Virus record (IMG/VR): IMGVR_UViG_3300049893_000169
Coordinates: 1 to 29,503 of that record
DNA: 29,503 nt
Strand: one strand, 5' to 3'
Source: a virus
Under the pieces are notes generated by a model. It was not told the origin of the DNA. It ran no database searches and worked only from the letters and a program-made list of their open reading frames with translations. Numbering within the stretch: the first letter of the stretch is position 1; every line of letters starts with the position of its first letter. Of the stretch, positions 5,441 through 13,932 are shown piece after piece. A program made the translations under genes and the position numbers.

Positions 5441-6043
5441 ATGGAAACACAATCTACATTAAAACCTGTAGGGTCAACTGTATTTGTTACTCTACCTGAA
5501 GCATTGCAATCTAAAATTAAAATGGAATGCGGTGTGGAATTATACATAGACCCATCGTTTGAACCAGAACAATGGGCAGTCACTAAGGGTATCGTTCATT
5601 CCGTAGGGGATAGATACCCTTTTGATATTAAGCCAGGCGAAGAAGTAATGATTAGCTATATGTTAGTAGCTGACTATTGGAATGTTGACGGAGAAAGAAA
5701 GTTCAACAGGGTTAAAAGATACAATGATGAAATAGTTTGGGAAGCTGATGATTGGATGATTATGGCTGTACTCAGAGATGGTGAATGGCAAGGAATTGGA
5801 CAATGGGTAGTATTAGATGATGCTAAAGTGGAAGAGGTGCAATCATCTTTAATTATAATACCAGAAGCATACCAAGCTAAAGTAAGACCAGGATGTGGTG
5901 TATTTGTATCAGGTGACTTACCAATACCAAAAGGTAACATAGCTTACTTCAATGAACAATATAGAAGTTATTATAACTTTCCAAATGGAAAGAAAAGAAT
6001 GGTAATGAAAAAAGAATTAATACTTGCACATGGCACAGAATAG
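5441..6043 (+). CDS. GroES-like co-chaperonin, probably two Cpn10-type domains
   Basis: The 200-residue protein shows the GroES layout twice. First part: VGSTVFVTLPEA (10-21), a variable loop (25-47) where the mobile loop would be, KGIVHSVGDR (49-58), IKPGEEVMIS (63-72), and EADDWMIMAVL (101-111), equivalent to the DDILAI end. Second part: SLIIIPEAYQ (136-145), RPGCGVFVSGD (149-159), KGNIAYF (164-170), and MVMKKELILA (187-196). GroES is about 97 residues with one such domain. A phage version would help the host GroEL fold capsid protein, as gp31 does in T4. It lies directly upstream of the terminase, portal and capsid genes. The assignment is from motif order, without a search. The leader is A/C-rich and lacks G. 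Confidence 0.6.
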   Translation: METQSTLKPVGSTVFVTLPEALQSKIKMECGVELYIDPSFEPEQWAVTKGIVHSVGDRYPFDIKPGEEVMISYMLVADYWNVDGERKFNRVKRYNDEIVWEADDWMIMAVLRDGEWQGIGQWVVLDDAKVEEVQSSLIIIPEAYQAKVRPGCGVFVSGDLPIPKGNIAYFNEQYRSYYNFPNGKKRMVMKKELILAHGTE

Positions 6044-6611
6044 ATATTCAAAAGAACAAGTGAAAGCAATGATAGTTAACCCTATGGTTGAGAAACCAAT
6101 GTTGGAAGCATATCCAATGTTGGAAACTATTATGCCTGCTACGTTTCAAGGCACAGCTGACGCAGATAAACAATTGAGATTTCTTTCTTGGGTTTATGAT
6201 TATAATTCTCCAGCAGTAAAAGAATATAGCGATGTAACAAGGAGAAAGATATGGGCAAAGAAAGAAGTAGGATTAACAGGAGCTTTAAGCTATGAGTTAA
6301 CAATTAACTTTTTAACTAAAGTAGTTAACAACAGGGTTTGGAGTTTAATTTGTAGTTTAGAATCTACTTTTATAGAGTATACCGAAAGGGTTAATAAAAA
6401 GATTGAAGATGATGATACGGGAAAAGAAATAGATATTTTAAAAGCCGTAGAGATTAAAAATAAACTACTAACTCAAATGCACGATATGATTGAAAAGATT
6501 GATAATCTTTATTCAAGACTATTTGCAGGAGATGATGATTTGAAAGATGAGTTTGATGAAAGAAACATATTTACTCCTGAGAAAGTAGCACAACAATTTA
6601 AGAAACGATGA
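6030..6611 (+). CDS. Helical protein before the large terminase, small-terminase candidate
   Basis: The start is the ATG at 6030 (MAQNRYSKEQVKAMI), giving 193 residues and a 14-base overlap with the previous gene; a TTG two codons upstream is less likely. The protein is mainly helical, with KEQVKAMIVNP near the N-terminus and a long charged region with coiled-coil character (ILKAVEIKNKLLTQMHDMIE). The next gene starts through an ATGA overlap. A mostly helical protein directly before the large terminase is the usual place for the small, DNA-recognising subunit, but no helix-turn-helix is obvious, so this is a positional guess. Confidence 0.45.
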   Translation: MAQNRYSKEQVKAMIVNPMVEKPMLEAYPMLETIMPATFQGTADADKQLRFLSWVYDYNSPAVKEYSDVTRRKIWAKKEVGLTGALSYELTINFLTKVVNNRVWSLICSLESTFIEYTERVNKKIEDDDTGKEIDILKAVEIKNKLLTQMHDMIEKIDNLYSRLFAGDDDLKDEFDERNIFTPEKVAQQFKKR

Positions 6612-8626
6612 TAAAGAATACAGGCGGACAGCTTTATAACATACAAGGATTAAATTGTTATGTGCCAAGAAAAGGGTACATCTATAATCCTTTTACCAAG
6701 AAGGAAGAATACTTTGGAATAGAGAAAAGGTCTACTCAAAGTCAGTATTGCTATTGGGAAGTAGATAAGCGTTTTGCCGAATACCAAAAGTGGGAACAAG
6801 AAGAAAAAGACAAAAGAAAGAAAGACCCACAATATATTCACCCAGACTTAGCTGAATTTAAAGAGTATTGTTGGATACGAAGACTTAGCGGTCATTGGTA
6901 TCAAAACAATAATGAAGCAGTATACATAACAGGTGTCCATTGGTTTTACTTATCGTGTTACCATTTGGATATTGGGTTACCTAAATTTAGAGATGTAGAT
7001 AGAGAGTTTTTTTATGCATGGGAATATGCAGTAGAAGATGATACAGCATTTGGATTAACCGAGGTTACTAAACGTCGTAGTGGTAAAACATATAGGGCTG
7101 GTTGTATTGCATTGGAGGCTGCTTCTCGCTCTGAAAACTTCTGGGCTGGTATACAATCCAAAACAGATGATGATGCTAAGGCTGTATTTAGAAAAGCTAT
7201 TGTTAACCCATATAGAAAGTTACCATCATTTTTTAGACCTGTAAGCGATTTGCCTAATACAGGTAAAGTTCCTGCAACAGGTTTGAGATTTAATAGCGGT
7301 AGAATTGAAGTTGACGGTGATGAGTTAATGAGTGGTATAGATTTTAAAGCATCAGTAGAAGGTGCATATGACGGACAGAAACTTGGGATATACATTGGTG
7401 ATGAGGTTGGTAAAACTGTCAACGTAGATGTAAACAAGCGATGGGATGTTGTAAGGTTTTGTTTGATGGATGATGAAGGTAGGATTATTGGTAAATCGCT
7501 CCATACTACAACGGTAGAGGAGATGGAAAGTGGTGGTGCTGAGTTTTTTGAAATGTGGAAAGGTTCTGACCAATTAAATAAGATAGGTAAACGTACCAAA
7601 ACAGGTATGTATAGATTCTTTACTCCTGCTGATAGAACAAGGTTTATTGACCAATATGGTAAAGCAAACCAAGAGAAAGCAAGAGAAGATATATTACAAG
7701 AACGATTGGCATTAAGAGAAGACCCAAGGGCTTTATCATCTGCTAAAAGAAAAGAACCATTAGACGAAAAAGAAGCATTCCAAGTAGATAGTTCTATATG
7801 TGTTTATAACCCTATTAAGTTAAATGACAGGTTAGATATATTAAAGTGGACGGACACTAAAGTCAAACGAGGAAACTTTGGCTGGGAGAATGGCGTTAGA
7901 GATACTAAAGTAGTATTTACAGAAAACCCTAATGGTAAGTTTATTGTAAGTTATTTACCAACAGGTTCTCAAGCTAATCAATTTAAACCATCAAGAGATG
8001 GGTTTATGCCATTGAATAACCAAAACTATACAGCAGGTATTGACCCTTATGACCATAAAGAAGTATCGGATTCTCACAGGTCTCGTATGTCTATGGGTAG
8101 TCTTTGTATAATGAAAAAGTACAACCCGTTAAATGAATCACCTGTAGATAACGGTCCGTGTTTGCTTTATGTGAATAGACCAGATAGCCCTGAGGTGTTT
8201 TATGAAGATTGCCTAATGGCATTGGCTTATTATGGAGTCCATGCACTAATAGAGAATCAAAAACCAGGTATTATCCATTACTTTGAAAGAAGAGGGTATA
8301 AGCCTTTTTCTTATTTTATTCCTGGCAATAAAGAACCAGGCATAGCTGCAACAAATAGAAACAATACATATATATCTGAGGTTACAGACCAATTCATTAA
8401 TGACCATATAGACACGGTTTATTTTGAAGAATTAATAGAAGATTGGTTACAGTTCAATCCAGAGAAAACAACCAAATATGATGCTGCCATGGCTTTTGGC
8501 TATGCTTTAACAATGATGGTTAATATTAACTTCTCACCAGATAAAGTAAAGCAAGAAGCTAAAATAGAAGACTATTTACCTTTCTTTAGAAAGAGTAACG
8601 GTAAAGGGTTATTCGGTAGATATTAA
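6608..8626 (+). CDS. terL: Terminase large subunit (TerL)
   Basis: A 672-residue packaging motor. The ATPase domain has Walker A KRRSGKT (155-161), Walker B LGIYIGDE (259-266) and a coupling-type motif SLHTTTVEE (298-306). The C-terminal RNase H-like nuclease has GID (477-479, Asp479), ALIEN (546-550, Glu549) and YDAAMAFGYAL (624-634, Asp625), the three acidic positions expected for metal binding. It pumps DNA into the prohead through the portal and cuts the concatemer. Length and the KRRSGKT variant fit crAss-like and related phage terminases. The start overlaps the previous stop by ATGA, and the portal gene follows after 59 bases. Confidence 0.92.
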   Translation: MIKNTGGQLYNIQGLNCYVPRKGYIYNPFTKKEEYFGIEKRSTQSQYCYWEVDKRFAEYQKWEQEEKDKRKKDPQYIHPDLAEFKEYCWIRRLSGHWYQNNNEAVYITGVHWFYLSCYHLDIGLPKFRDVDREFFYAWEYAVEDDTAFGLTEVTKRRSGKTYRAGCIALEAASRSENFWAGIQSKTDDDAKAVFRKAIVNPYRKLPSFFRPVSDLPNTGKVPATGLRFNSGRIEVDGDELMSGIDFKASVEGAYDGQKLGIYIGDEVGKTVNVDVNKRWDVVRFCLMDDEGRIIGKSLHTTTVEEMESGGAEFFEMWKGSDQLNKIGKRTKTGMYRFFTPADRTRFIDQYGKANQEKAREDILQERLALREDPRALSSAKRKEPLDEKEAFQVDSSICVYNPIKLNDRLDILKWTDTKVKRGNFGWENGVRDTKVVFTENPNGKFIVSYLPTGSQANQFKPSRDGFMPLNNQNYTAGIDPYDHKEVSDSHRSRMSMGSLCIMKKYNPLNESPVDNGPCLLYVNRPDSPEVFYEDCLMALAYYGVHALIENQKPGIIHYFERRGYKPFSYFIPGNKEPGIAATNRNNTYISEVTDQFINDHIDTVYFEELIEDWLQFNPEKTTKYDAAMAFGYALTMMVNINFSPDKVKQEAKIEDYLPFFRKSNGKGLFGRY

Positions 8627-8636
8627 CAATGATAAT

Positions 8637-8647
8637 GAGCGTAATAT
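8637..8647 (+). promoter_or_regulatory. Late-gene motif copy 1 (GAGCGTAATAT)
   Basis: One-base variant of the 11-bp motif GAGCGTATTAT, located 38 bases before the portal start in a 59-base gap, preceded by GATAAT. Four other copies lie upstream of other late genes. Possible phage promoter element. Confidence 0.55.
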
Positions 8648-8685
8648 ATTGATAATTTTAAACGCCGAGAGGGCAAAAATAAAAT

Positions 8686-11220
8686 ATGGAATCACCGCAA
8701 TTAATGGGTTCAGTAGGAATTAGTTTCCCTGATGAAAATGTTGACCCTAAAGTAAAAAGAGAAAAACCTTGGTTATTACAATATGCTCGTGCAGCATTTG
8801 CAGCTTATGGAGATACTCCATTTGGCTCAATTGGTTGGAGAAGCCGTGATAAGTACGAATGGGTTAAAACTTATGCTCAAGGCCGACAATCAACAGATAG
8901 GTATAAAAGAATCCTAACTCCTGACCAAGACCCTACAAATAACACATTAGTTGTAGACTGGTCTGTATTGCCTATTATCCCTAAGTTTAGAAGAATAGCA
9001 TTAAGCCTTTTAGAAAAGCAAAACTACAGTATTCAAATAGACCCTGTAGATGCTTTTGCTTCTACGGAGATTGATGCTAAGTTGCAAGCAATCAAAACAA
9101 AGATTCAAGTTAAAGACGCATTAAAAGATGTAGGCCTTGATGAATTAACCCAATCTCCATTGCTTACACAAGAGCCAGGAGAACCAGATGACTTAGATGG
9201 TTTACAAGTATTAGAACTTGGTATTCGCCATAGAACATCAATGGAAGCTGAACAAGCAGTTGAATTAACATTTGACCAAAATGATTTCCCTGAAATGAGA
9301 AGACAAGTAATTCAAGACTTGTTTGATTATGGGGTTGGTGTATATAAAGATTACAGAGATGGTAATTTAGTAGGAACTCGTAGAGTTGACCCTCGTAGAT
9401 TGATTATTAGTTATTGCACTTATCCTGACTTTAGAGATTTAAGATATGTAGGTGAGATTATGGAATGTCCTGTATCTCAACTTATTGCTATGAGCAATGG
9501 CGAGCTTACTAAAGCTGATATTGAGTTTTTATATCAATATGCTGTTACTTATCAATGGAGAACATCTCAACCAGTAGGTAATGCTTACTATGGTAGTTAT
9601 TCTGATTTTTGGAATAAAGGTAAAGTACAGGTATTAGATTTAGAAATTTATTCTACTGATGATATCGTAAGAGAAGAAAGAATTGACAAACGAGGTAATG
9701 TTATTTTTGGTAAAGCATCATTTGATGATTACAATAACAAGAAAGATAAATACAAAAGAAAACAAATCCAAGGTGGTTATAGAATCAAATGGGTTGTAGG
9801 TACTGACATTTGTTTTGACTATGGTCGTATGTATGATATGAAAAGAGACCCGTTAAATGTAGCTCGTATTAAATCAAGCTACCATATTAACGCTTGTGAT
9901 TTCTTTGATATGAAAACATTTAGCCGTATGGAAGCTATTATCCCATACGCAGATGCTATACAGCTATCATATGCAAGATTGCAACACGAACTCAACACAG
10001 CCGTACCTAAAGGGTTTATGGTTGACTTATCTGCTTTGGAAGAGGTAAGTTTATCTGGTGGGGGAGAAAAAATGACACCACGAGATATTCTTGACTTATA
10101 TTTCCAAAGAGGGGTTTTAGTTACTCGTTCTACTACGTTTAACGGACAAACCAATAGGATGAAAGCAGTTGAAGAATTGCAAGGAGGAGTTGGGTCAGCT
10201 ATCCAAGAGTATTGGACTTTAATCAATCAGAACATTGACATGATTCGTCAAACCCTTGGGTTAAATGAATTAACAGATGGTTCAACTCCTAATCCTAAAC
10301 TATTAACAACTGTCGCTAACTTAGCTGCTACAGGTACTAATAACGCATTAGGTGATATTAACAACAGCGATAGATTCTTAACAGAAAGCCTTGCTGAATC
10401 AGTTATTATTAGGGTTCAAGACATTATTAAAAATGGTCAAGGTCAAGACTTTGCTAAATCATTAGGAGCAGGAACTGTAGAGTTCTTGAAAATATCTCCT
10501 GAAATTTCTAAATATACATATGGTATTCAGATAGTAGATAAACCTACTGCTGAAGAAAAAGCTAAATTAGATGAGTTAATGAAAGTAGCTTTGCAATCTG
10601 GTCAAGTTACTATTGATGATATTATTCGTATGAATAACATTCAAAACATTAAACAAGCTGAATTGTTCTTGGCTTATAAAGTTAAAAAGAATAATGAGAA
10701 AAGACAGAAAGAAGCATTAGAAGCTCAACAACAAAATGGTCAGATACAACAACAATCTGCTATGGTTGCTGAACAAGCTAAACAACAAACTGCACAAATG
10801 CAAAATCAATTAGAAATTCAATTGGTTCAAGCTAAAGCTGAAATGGAAGCTAAACTTATCCAATTAAGAGGTGAGTTTGAATTAGAAAGAGAAAGAATTG
10901 CAGCAAGTGGTAGAGTTGAGTCTTCTTATGTACAAGCTAAAGAAAGAGATACTGCAAATATAAGAGATAATAAAACTAAGCTATTAAAAGAAAACTTAGA
11001 TGGTAAAATGGGTGTAATTGATATTGAAGCAGATTTAAAATCTACTGTAGAGCCACAAACTCAACAAGGTCAACAACTACCTATTAACTTAAATGCTTTT
11101 TCTTTTATGCCTAAAAGTCCACAACAACAAGCTCAAGGGCAGCCCCAACAAACTGAGGCTGCACCAGAGGAGCAAGGACCAGCAACAGGAATTGAAGCAT
11201 TGGAACAAGCATCTGCTTAG
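8686..11220 (+). CDS. Portal protein
   Basis: An 844-residue protein directly after the terminase. The N-terminal half carries portal-like segments: NTLVVDWSVLPIIPKFRRIA, as in crAss-like portals that follow an N..DWs.LPIiPKf pattern, then SLLEKQNYSIQIDPVD and MRRQVIQDLFDYGVGVYKDY. The last third, about 660-790, is a Gln/Glu/Lys-rich coiled coil (QQQNGQIQQQSAMVAEQAKQ), and the extreme C-terminus is Gln/Pro-rich and disordered. Twelve copies would form the DNA channel at one head vertex and dock terminase and tail. Length is within the 700-850 range of podovirus portals of this kind. The late motif lies 38 bases upstream. Confidence 0.88.
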   Translation: MESPQLMGSVGISFPDENVDPKVKREKPWLLQYARAAFAAYGDTPFGSIGWRSRDKYEWVKTYAQGRQSTDRYKRILTPDQDPTNNTLVVDWSVLPIIPKFRRIALSLLEKQNYSIQIDPVDAFASTEIDAKLQAIKTKIQVKDALKDVGLDELTQSPLLTQEPGEPDDLDGLQVLELGIRHRTSMEAEQAVELTFDQNDFPEMRRQVIQDLFDYGVGVYKDYRDGNLVGTRRVDPRRLIISYCTYPDFRDLRYVGEIMECPVSQLIAMSNGELTKADIEFLYQYAVTYQWRTSQPVGNAYYGSYSDFWNKGKVQVLDLEIYSTDDIVREERIDKRGNVIFGKASFDDYNNKKDKYKRKQIQGGYRIKWVVGTDICFDYGRMYDMKRDPLNVARIKSSYHINACDFFDMKTFSRMEAIIPYADAIQLSYARLQHELNTAVPKGFMVDLSALEEVSLSGGGEKMTPRDILDLYFQRGVLVTRSTTFNGQTNRMKAVEELQGGVGSAIQEYWTLINQNIDMIRQTLGLNELTDGSTPNPKLLTTVANLAATGTNNALGDINNSDRFLTESLAESVIIRVQDIIKNGQGQDFAKSLGAGTVEFLKISPEISKYTYGIQIVDKPTAEEKAKLDELMKVALQSGQVTIDDIIRMNNIQNIKQAELFLAYKVKKNNEKRQKEALEAQQQNGQIQQQSAMVAEQAKQQTAQMQNQLEIQLVQAKAEMEAKLIQLRGEFELERERIAASGRVESSYVQAKERDTANIRDNKTKLLKENLDGKMGVIDIEADLKSTVEPQTQQGQQLPINLNAFSFMPKSPQQQAQGQPQQTEAAPEEQGPATGIEALEQASA

Positions 11221-11224
11221 TAAT

Positions 11225-11235
11225 GAGCGTATTAT
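11225..11235 (+). promoter_or_regulatory. Late-gene motif copy 2 (GAGCGTATTAT)
   Basis: Exact copy, in the 38-base gap between the portal stop and the scaffold-like start, 23 bases before the ATG. It is followed by AAACCTAAACACAAAC, closely similar to the AACCTAAATAAC after copy 5, so the conserved unit extends beyond the core. Confidence 0.6.
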
Positions 11236-11258
11236 AAACCTAAACACAAACAAATACA

Positions 11259-12362
11259 ATGGAAAACACTACACAAGAAACAGCCCAAGTAGTTGAACAA
11301 ACTGCTGAGCAAACGGTTCAACAACCCGTAGAACAACCAATACAAGCTGCTGAAGTTGCACCTGTTGCAAATGATAAGATTGTATTAAAAGGAGTTTCAT
11401 CAGGGTTAGAATATAGAGAACCAGAAAGTATTTTTAAACAAGCTCCTCAAGAGCAAGTTCAAGAACAAACCCAAGTAGAACCACAACAAACTGCAAGTGA
11501 GCCTGTTGTGGAAAATGAGGGCGTAATATATAGGGACGAGCCACAAGAAGAAACTACAAAAGTTGAAGTTGACCCTTATGACTTGTTAGGAGTAAAAGAA
11601 GATGAGTATTTTAAGAAGTTAGTAGAAGCATATAAAAACCAATCTTTAGATGAGTTTTTAATTGCAACAAACATTGATTATGATGCTATGAGTGATGAGG
11701 AGATTTATGGTATGGAATTGCAAAAACAATTCCCTTCTTTAGATCCAGATGATTTTAATCTTTTACTTGAAAAGAAACTACAAAGAGAATTTAATTTAGG
11801 TTCGGGTGACGAATCTGATGAAAGGGTAGGTAAGTTGTTATTGAAACAGCAAGTTGACAGAATCCGAGATGGATTAAAAGCTGAGCAGGCTCAATACCAA
11901 CCAAAGTTCAACCCTAATAGTATAGAGGCAAAATTGCAAGAGCAACAAGCTCAACAGCAAAAGTTAGTAGAAGAATTTAACGGGTATGTTTCTGAACACC
12001 CAGCAACTAAACAACTTGAGACAAGTAGATTGTTGCAATACGGTGTAGGGGATACAAGGTTAAATTACGAAGTTAACCAAAACGTAGACTTAAAAAGTTT
12101 AGCTGTAGATAGCAATAAGTTTTTCTCTATGTTTGTTGGCGAAGATGGAAAAGTGGATATGAACAAATTCTATAAGGTAGCTAATTATGCTGCAAGTATG
12201 GAAGGGGTTGAAAAAGCACTAATCAATCTTGGTCGCTCTCAAGGAGAAAAAAGAATCTATGATGAGTTAAAAAACACAAAAGTGTCAGATAACATATCTA
12301 TTCCATCAGCAGGTAATCCACTAAAAATTAAATCAATAGATGGGAAACCATTTTCATTTTAA
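11259..12362 (+). CDS. Scaffold-like head assembly protein
   Basis: A 367-residue, very acidic and Gln-rich protein between portal and capsid genes, the usual place for a scaffold. The N-terminal 100 residues are low-complexity and disordered (VVEQTAEQTVQQPVEQPIQA; EQVQEQTQVEPQQTASEPVV). The centre is helical (PYDLLGVKEDEYFKKLVEAY; LLLEKKLQREFNLG), and Gln-rich coiled coil follows (EAKLQEQQAQQQKLVEEFNG). The C-terminal 100 residues look folded. A scaffold guides capsid shell assembly and then leaves or is degraded. The assignment rests on position, size and composition. Confidence 0.7.
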   Translation: MENTTQETAQVVEQTAEQTVQQPVEQPIQAAEVAPVANDKIVLKGVSSGLEYREPESIFKQAPQEQVQEQTQVEPQQTASEPVVENEGVIYRDEPQEETTKVEVDPYDLLGVKEDEYFKKLVEAYKNQSLDEFLIATNIDYDAMSDEEIYGMELQKQFPSLDPDDFNLLLEKKLQREFNLGSGDESDERVGKLLLKQQVDRIRDGLKAEQAQYQPKFNPNSIEAKLQEQQAQQQKLVEEFNGYVSEHPATKQLETSRLLQYGVGDTRLNYEVNQNVDLKSLAVDSNKFFSMFVGEDGKVDMNKFYKVANYAASMEGVEKALINLGRSQGEKRIYDELKNTKVSDNISIPSAGNPLKIKSIDGKPFSF

Positions 12363-12399
12363 ACAAAACAATTTATTAAAAACTTAAAAATTCAAAACA

Positions 12400-13851
12400 A
12401 TGCCTTATCCTAACAATACCACTGGTTCTACATTACCTTTTGGTTATTCAACTTCAGGAGCTGTAGACAAACCATACGTCTCCAATGGTAATTCCAGCTT
12501 AATCACTTCTACGTCTTTATTAGACCAACGTGATATTTACAAACAATTAGTAGACACTCAAGACGATGCTGAGTGGTTAGATTTCTTATGGTTAGCTGGT
12601 AAAAAAGAAACCACTTCTATGCCAATCTACTACAGTATGTATAATGACAAATTGTACAACTTGTTAGATTTAACAGGTGCTACAGTTACTGGTTCTGGTA
12701 CTACTACATTAGTTATTACTTTTGCTAATACTACAGCAGGTAATGCTTCTTATAACTTTATCTTAGACCGTGACTTAGTTAAAACAACTAACGGTAATGT
12801 AGGTCAAGTTTCTTTAAAAGGTGCTTCTGCTCGTCAAATCACTATTACATCTGTTGATGGTAGCAACTTAACTGCTGCTGCTGGTAACAAACTATCTGCG
12901 TTTTCAAATGCTCAACCTGAGGGTTCTGATGCTCCTGAACAACGTCGTTGGTTAGTTAACAAATTGACAAACCAAACTCAGATTTTCAGAAATACAATGA
13001 GAATTACTGACGTTCAAAATATGTCAAAAATTGAATTAGAATTCCAAGGTAAACCATATATCTTACCTTATGAAAACATTCAATCTTTACAAAAACACCG
13101 TGGTGATATTTCATTAGCATTGTGGTTAGGTCAAGCATCTTCTGCTACTTTCCAAGGTACTGCTTCTGTTAACTATCCTGCTGTTCAAGGTTATGCTACC
13201 CAAACTACTCGTGGTATGGATAGCTATATCACAAGCTATGGTATTAATGGTACAACTGGTACTTCTGGTGTATTTACTTTACCTGACTTAACTAACATTG
13301 AAGCTCAGTTAATCGCTGCTCGTTCTCCAATGGAGTATATGATTGCAGGTTCTAATGCAACTGTTGCTACTATCTCTGATTTCTTGAAAAACTTACCATC
13401 TTCTGGTGCTACTACAACTACTGTATCTGGTACTGCTTATCAAAATGGTGTTCAATCAGGTCGTATCAACATTGATGGTCGTGAAGTTGACTTAGAAGTT
13501 GAGAAATTCAAACATGGTGGATTTACTTTCAACTTGAAAGCGTTTAAAGTATTATCTAACCAAGATGTTATGGCTTACACAGGTTCAAGCGTAATTACAT
13601 CTGCTTACTTCATGCCAATGGGTAAAGTTAAAACTGTTGGTGGTGGAATGGCTGATTACTTCCGTTATCGTTACCAACCACAACCTACTCCAGGTTTAGG
13701 TTCTGCGGAAACTGCTGAAGTTATGACTGGTGCTCTTGCTCCAACTCCAACTAACCAAGAAATGAGTTTAACTACTACTTGGACTTCAAACATTGGATTG
13801 GAAGTATTTGCTCCTAACCGTTTTGCTAAAATCCAAGTTAGCGGATTCTAA
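12400..13851 (+). CDS. Major capsid protein
   Basis: A 483-residue protein following the scaffold, of the length typical for crAss-like HK97-fold capsid proteins. It is Thr/Ser/Gly/Ala-rich with many beta segments and no membrane region. Recognisable segments are RRWLVNKLTNQTQIFRNTMR (about 182-201) and MPMGKVKTVGGGMADYFRYR (about 406-425). Arginine is encoded mostly by CGT, and GGT/GCT/GTT codons dominate, unlike neighbouring genes that prefer AGA, which fits very high expression. It is followed by the strongest terminator in the window. The leader is A-rich and G-free, and expression probably begins at the motif at 11225. Confidence 0.85.
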   Translation: MPYPNNTTGSTLPFGYSTSGAVDKPYVSNGNSSLITSTSLLDQRDIYKQLVDTQDDAEWLDFLWLAGKKETTSMPIYYSMYNDKLYNLLDLTGATVTGSGTTTLVITFANTTAGNASYNFILDRDLVKTTNGNVGQVSLKGASARQITITSVDGSNLTAAAGNKLSAFSNAQPEGSDAPEQRRWLVNKLTNQTQIFRNTMRITDVQNMSKIELEFQGKPYILPYENIQSLQKHRGDISLALWLGQASSATFQGTASVNYPAVQGYATQTTRGMDSYITSYGINGTTGTSGVFTLPDLTNIEAQLIAARSPMEYMIAGSNATVATISDFLKNLPSSGATTTTVSGTAYQNGVQSGRINIDGREVDLEVEKFKHGGFTFNLKAFKVLSNQDVMAYTGSSVITSAYFMPMGKVKTVGGGMADYFRYRYQPQPTPGLGSAETAEVMTGALAPTPTNQEMSLTTTWTSNIGLEVFAPNRFAKIQVSGF

Positions 13852-13867
13852 TAAAAACAAAAGAAAA

Positions 13868-13897
13868 AAGGGGGATAGAAATATCCCCTTATTTTTC
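13868..13897 (+). terminator. Strong rho-independent terminator after the capsid gene
   Basis: GGGGGATA and TATCCCCT form a stem capped by the stable GAAA tetraloop, flanked by A on the 5' side and ATTTTTCTT on the 3' side. It lies 16 bases after the capsid stop and would end or attenuate the portal-scaffold-capsid transcript. Confidence 0.9.
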
Positions 13898-13932
13898 TTA
13901 CCTTTAACACAAACTAAAACACAAACAATTAT

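Noticed and set aside
6024-6029. TTG start two codons before the ATG at 6030
   Set aside because: ATG at 6030 gives the same 14-base overlap seen at other junctions and is the more usual codon.
7012-7599. 195-codon ORF on the minus strand
   Set aside because: It lies wholly inside the large terminase gene, antisense to the Walker B region. Codon-phase shadow, no recognisable motif.
9879-10226. 115-codon minus-strand ORF
   Set aside because: Entirely antisense to the portal gene, with no start context or domain features.
11519-11530. GGCGTAATATAT, similar to the late motif
   Set aside because: Inside the scaffold-like gene, lacks the GAGCG core spacing, and is followed by no gene start. Treated as chance similarity.
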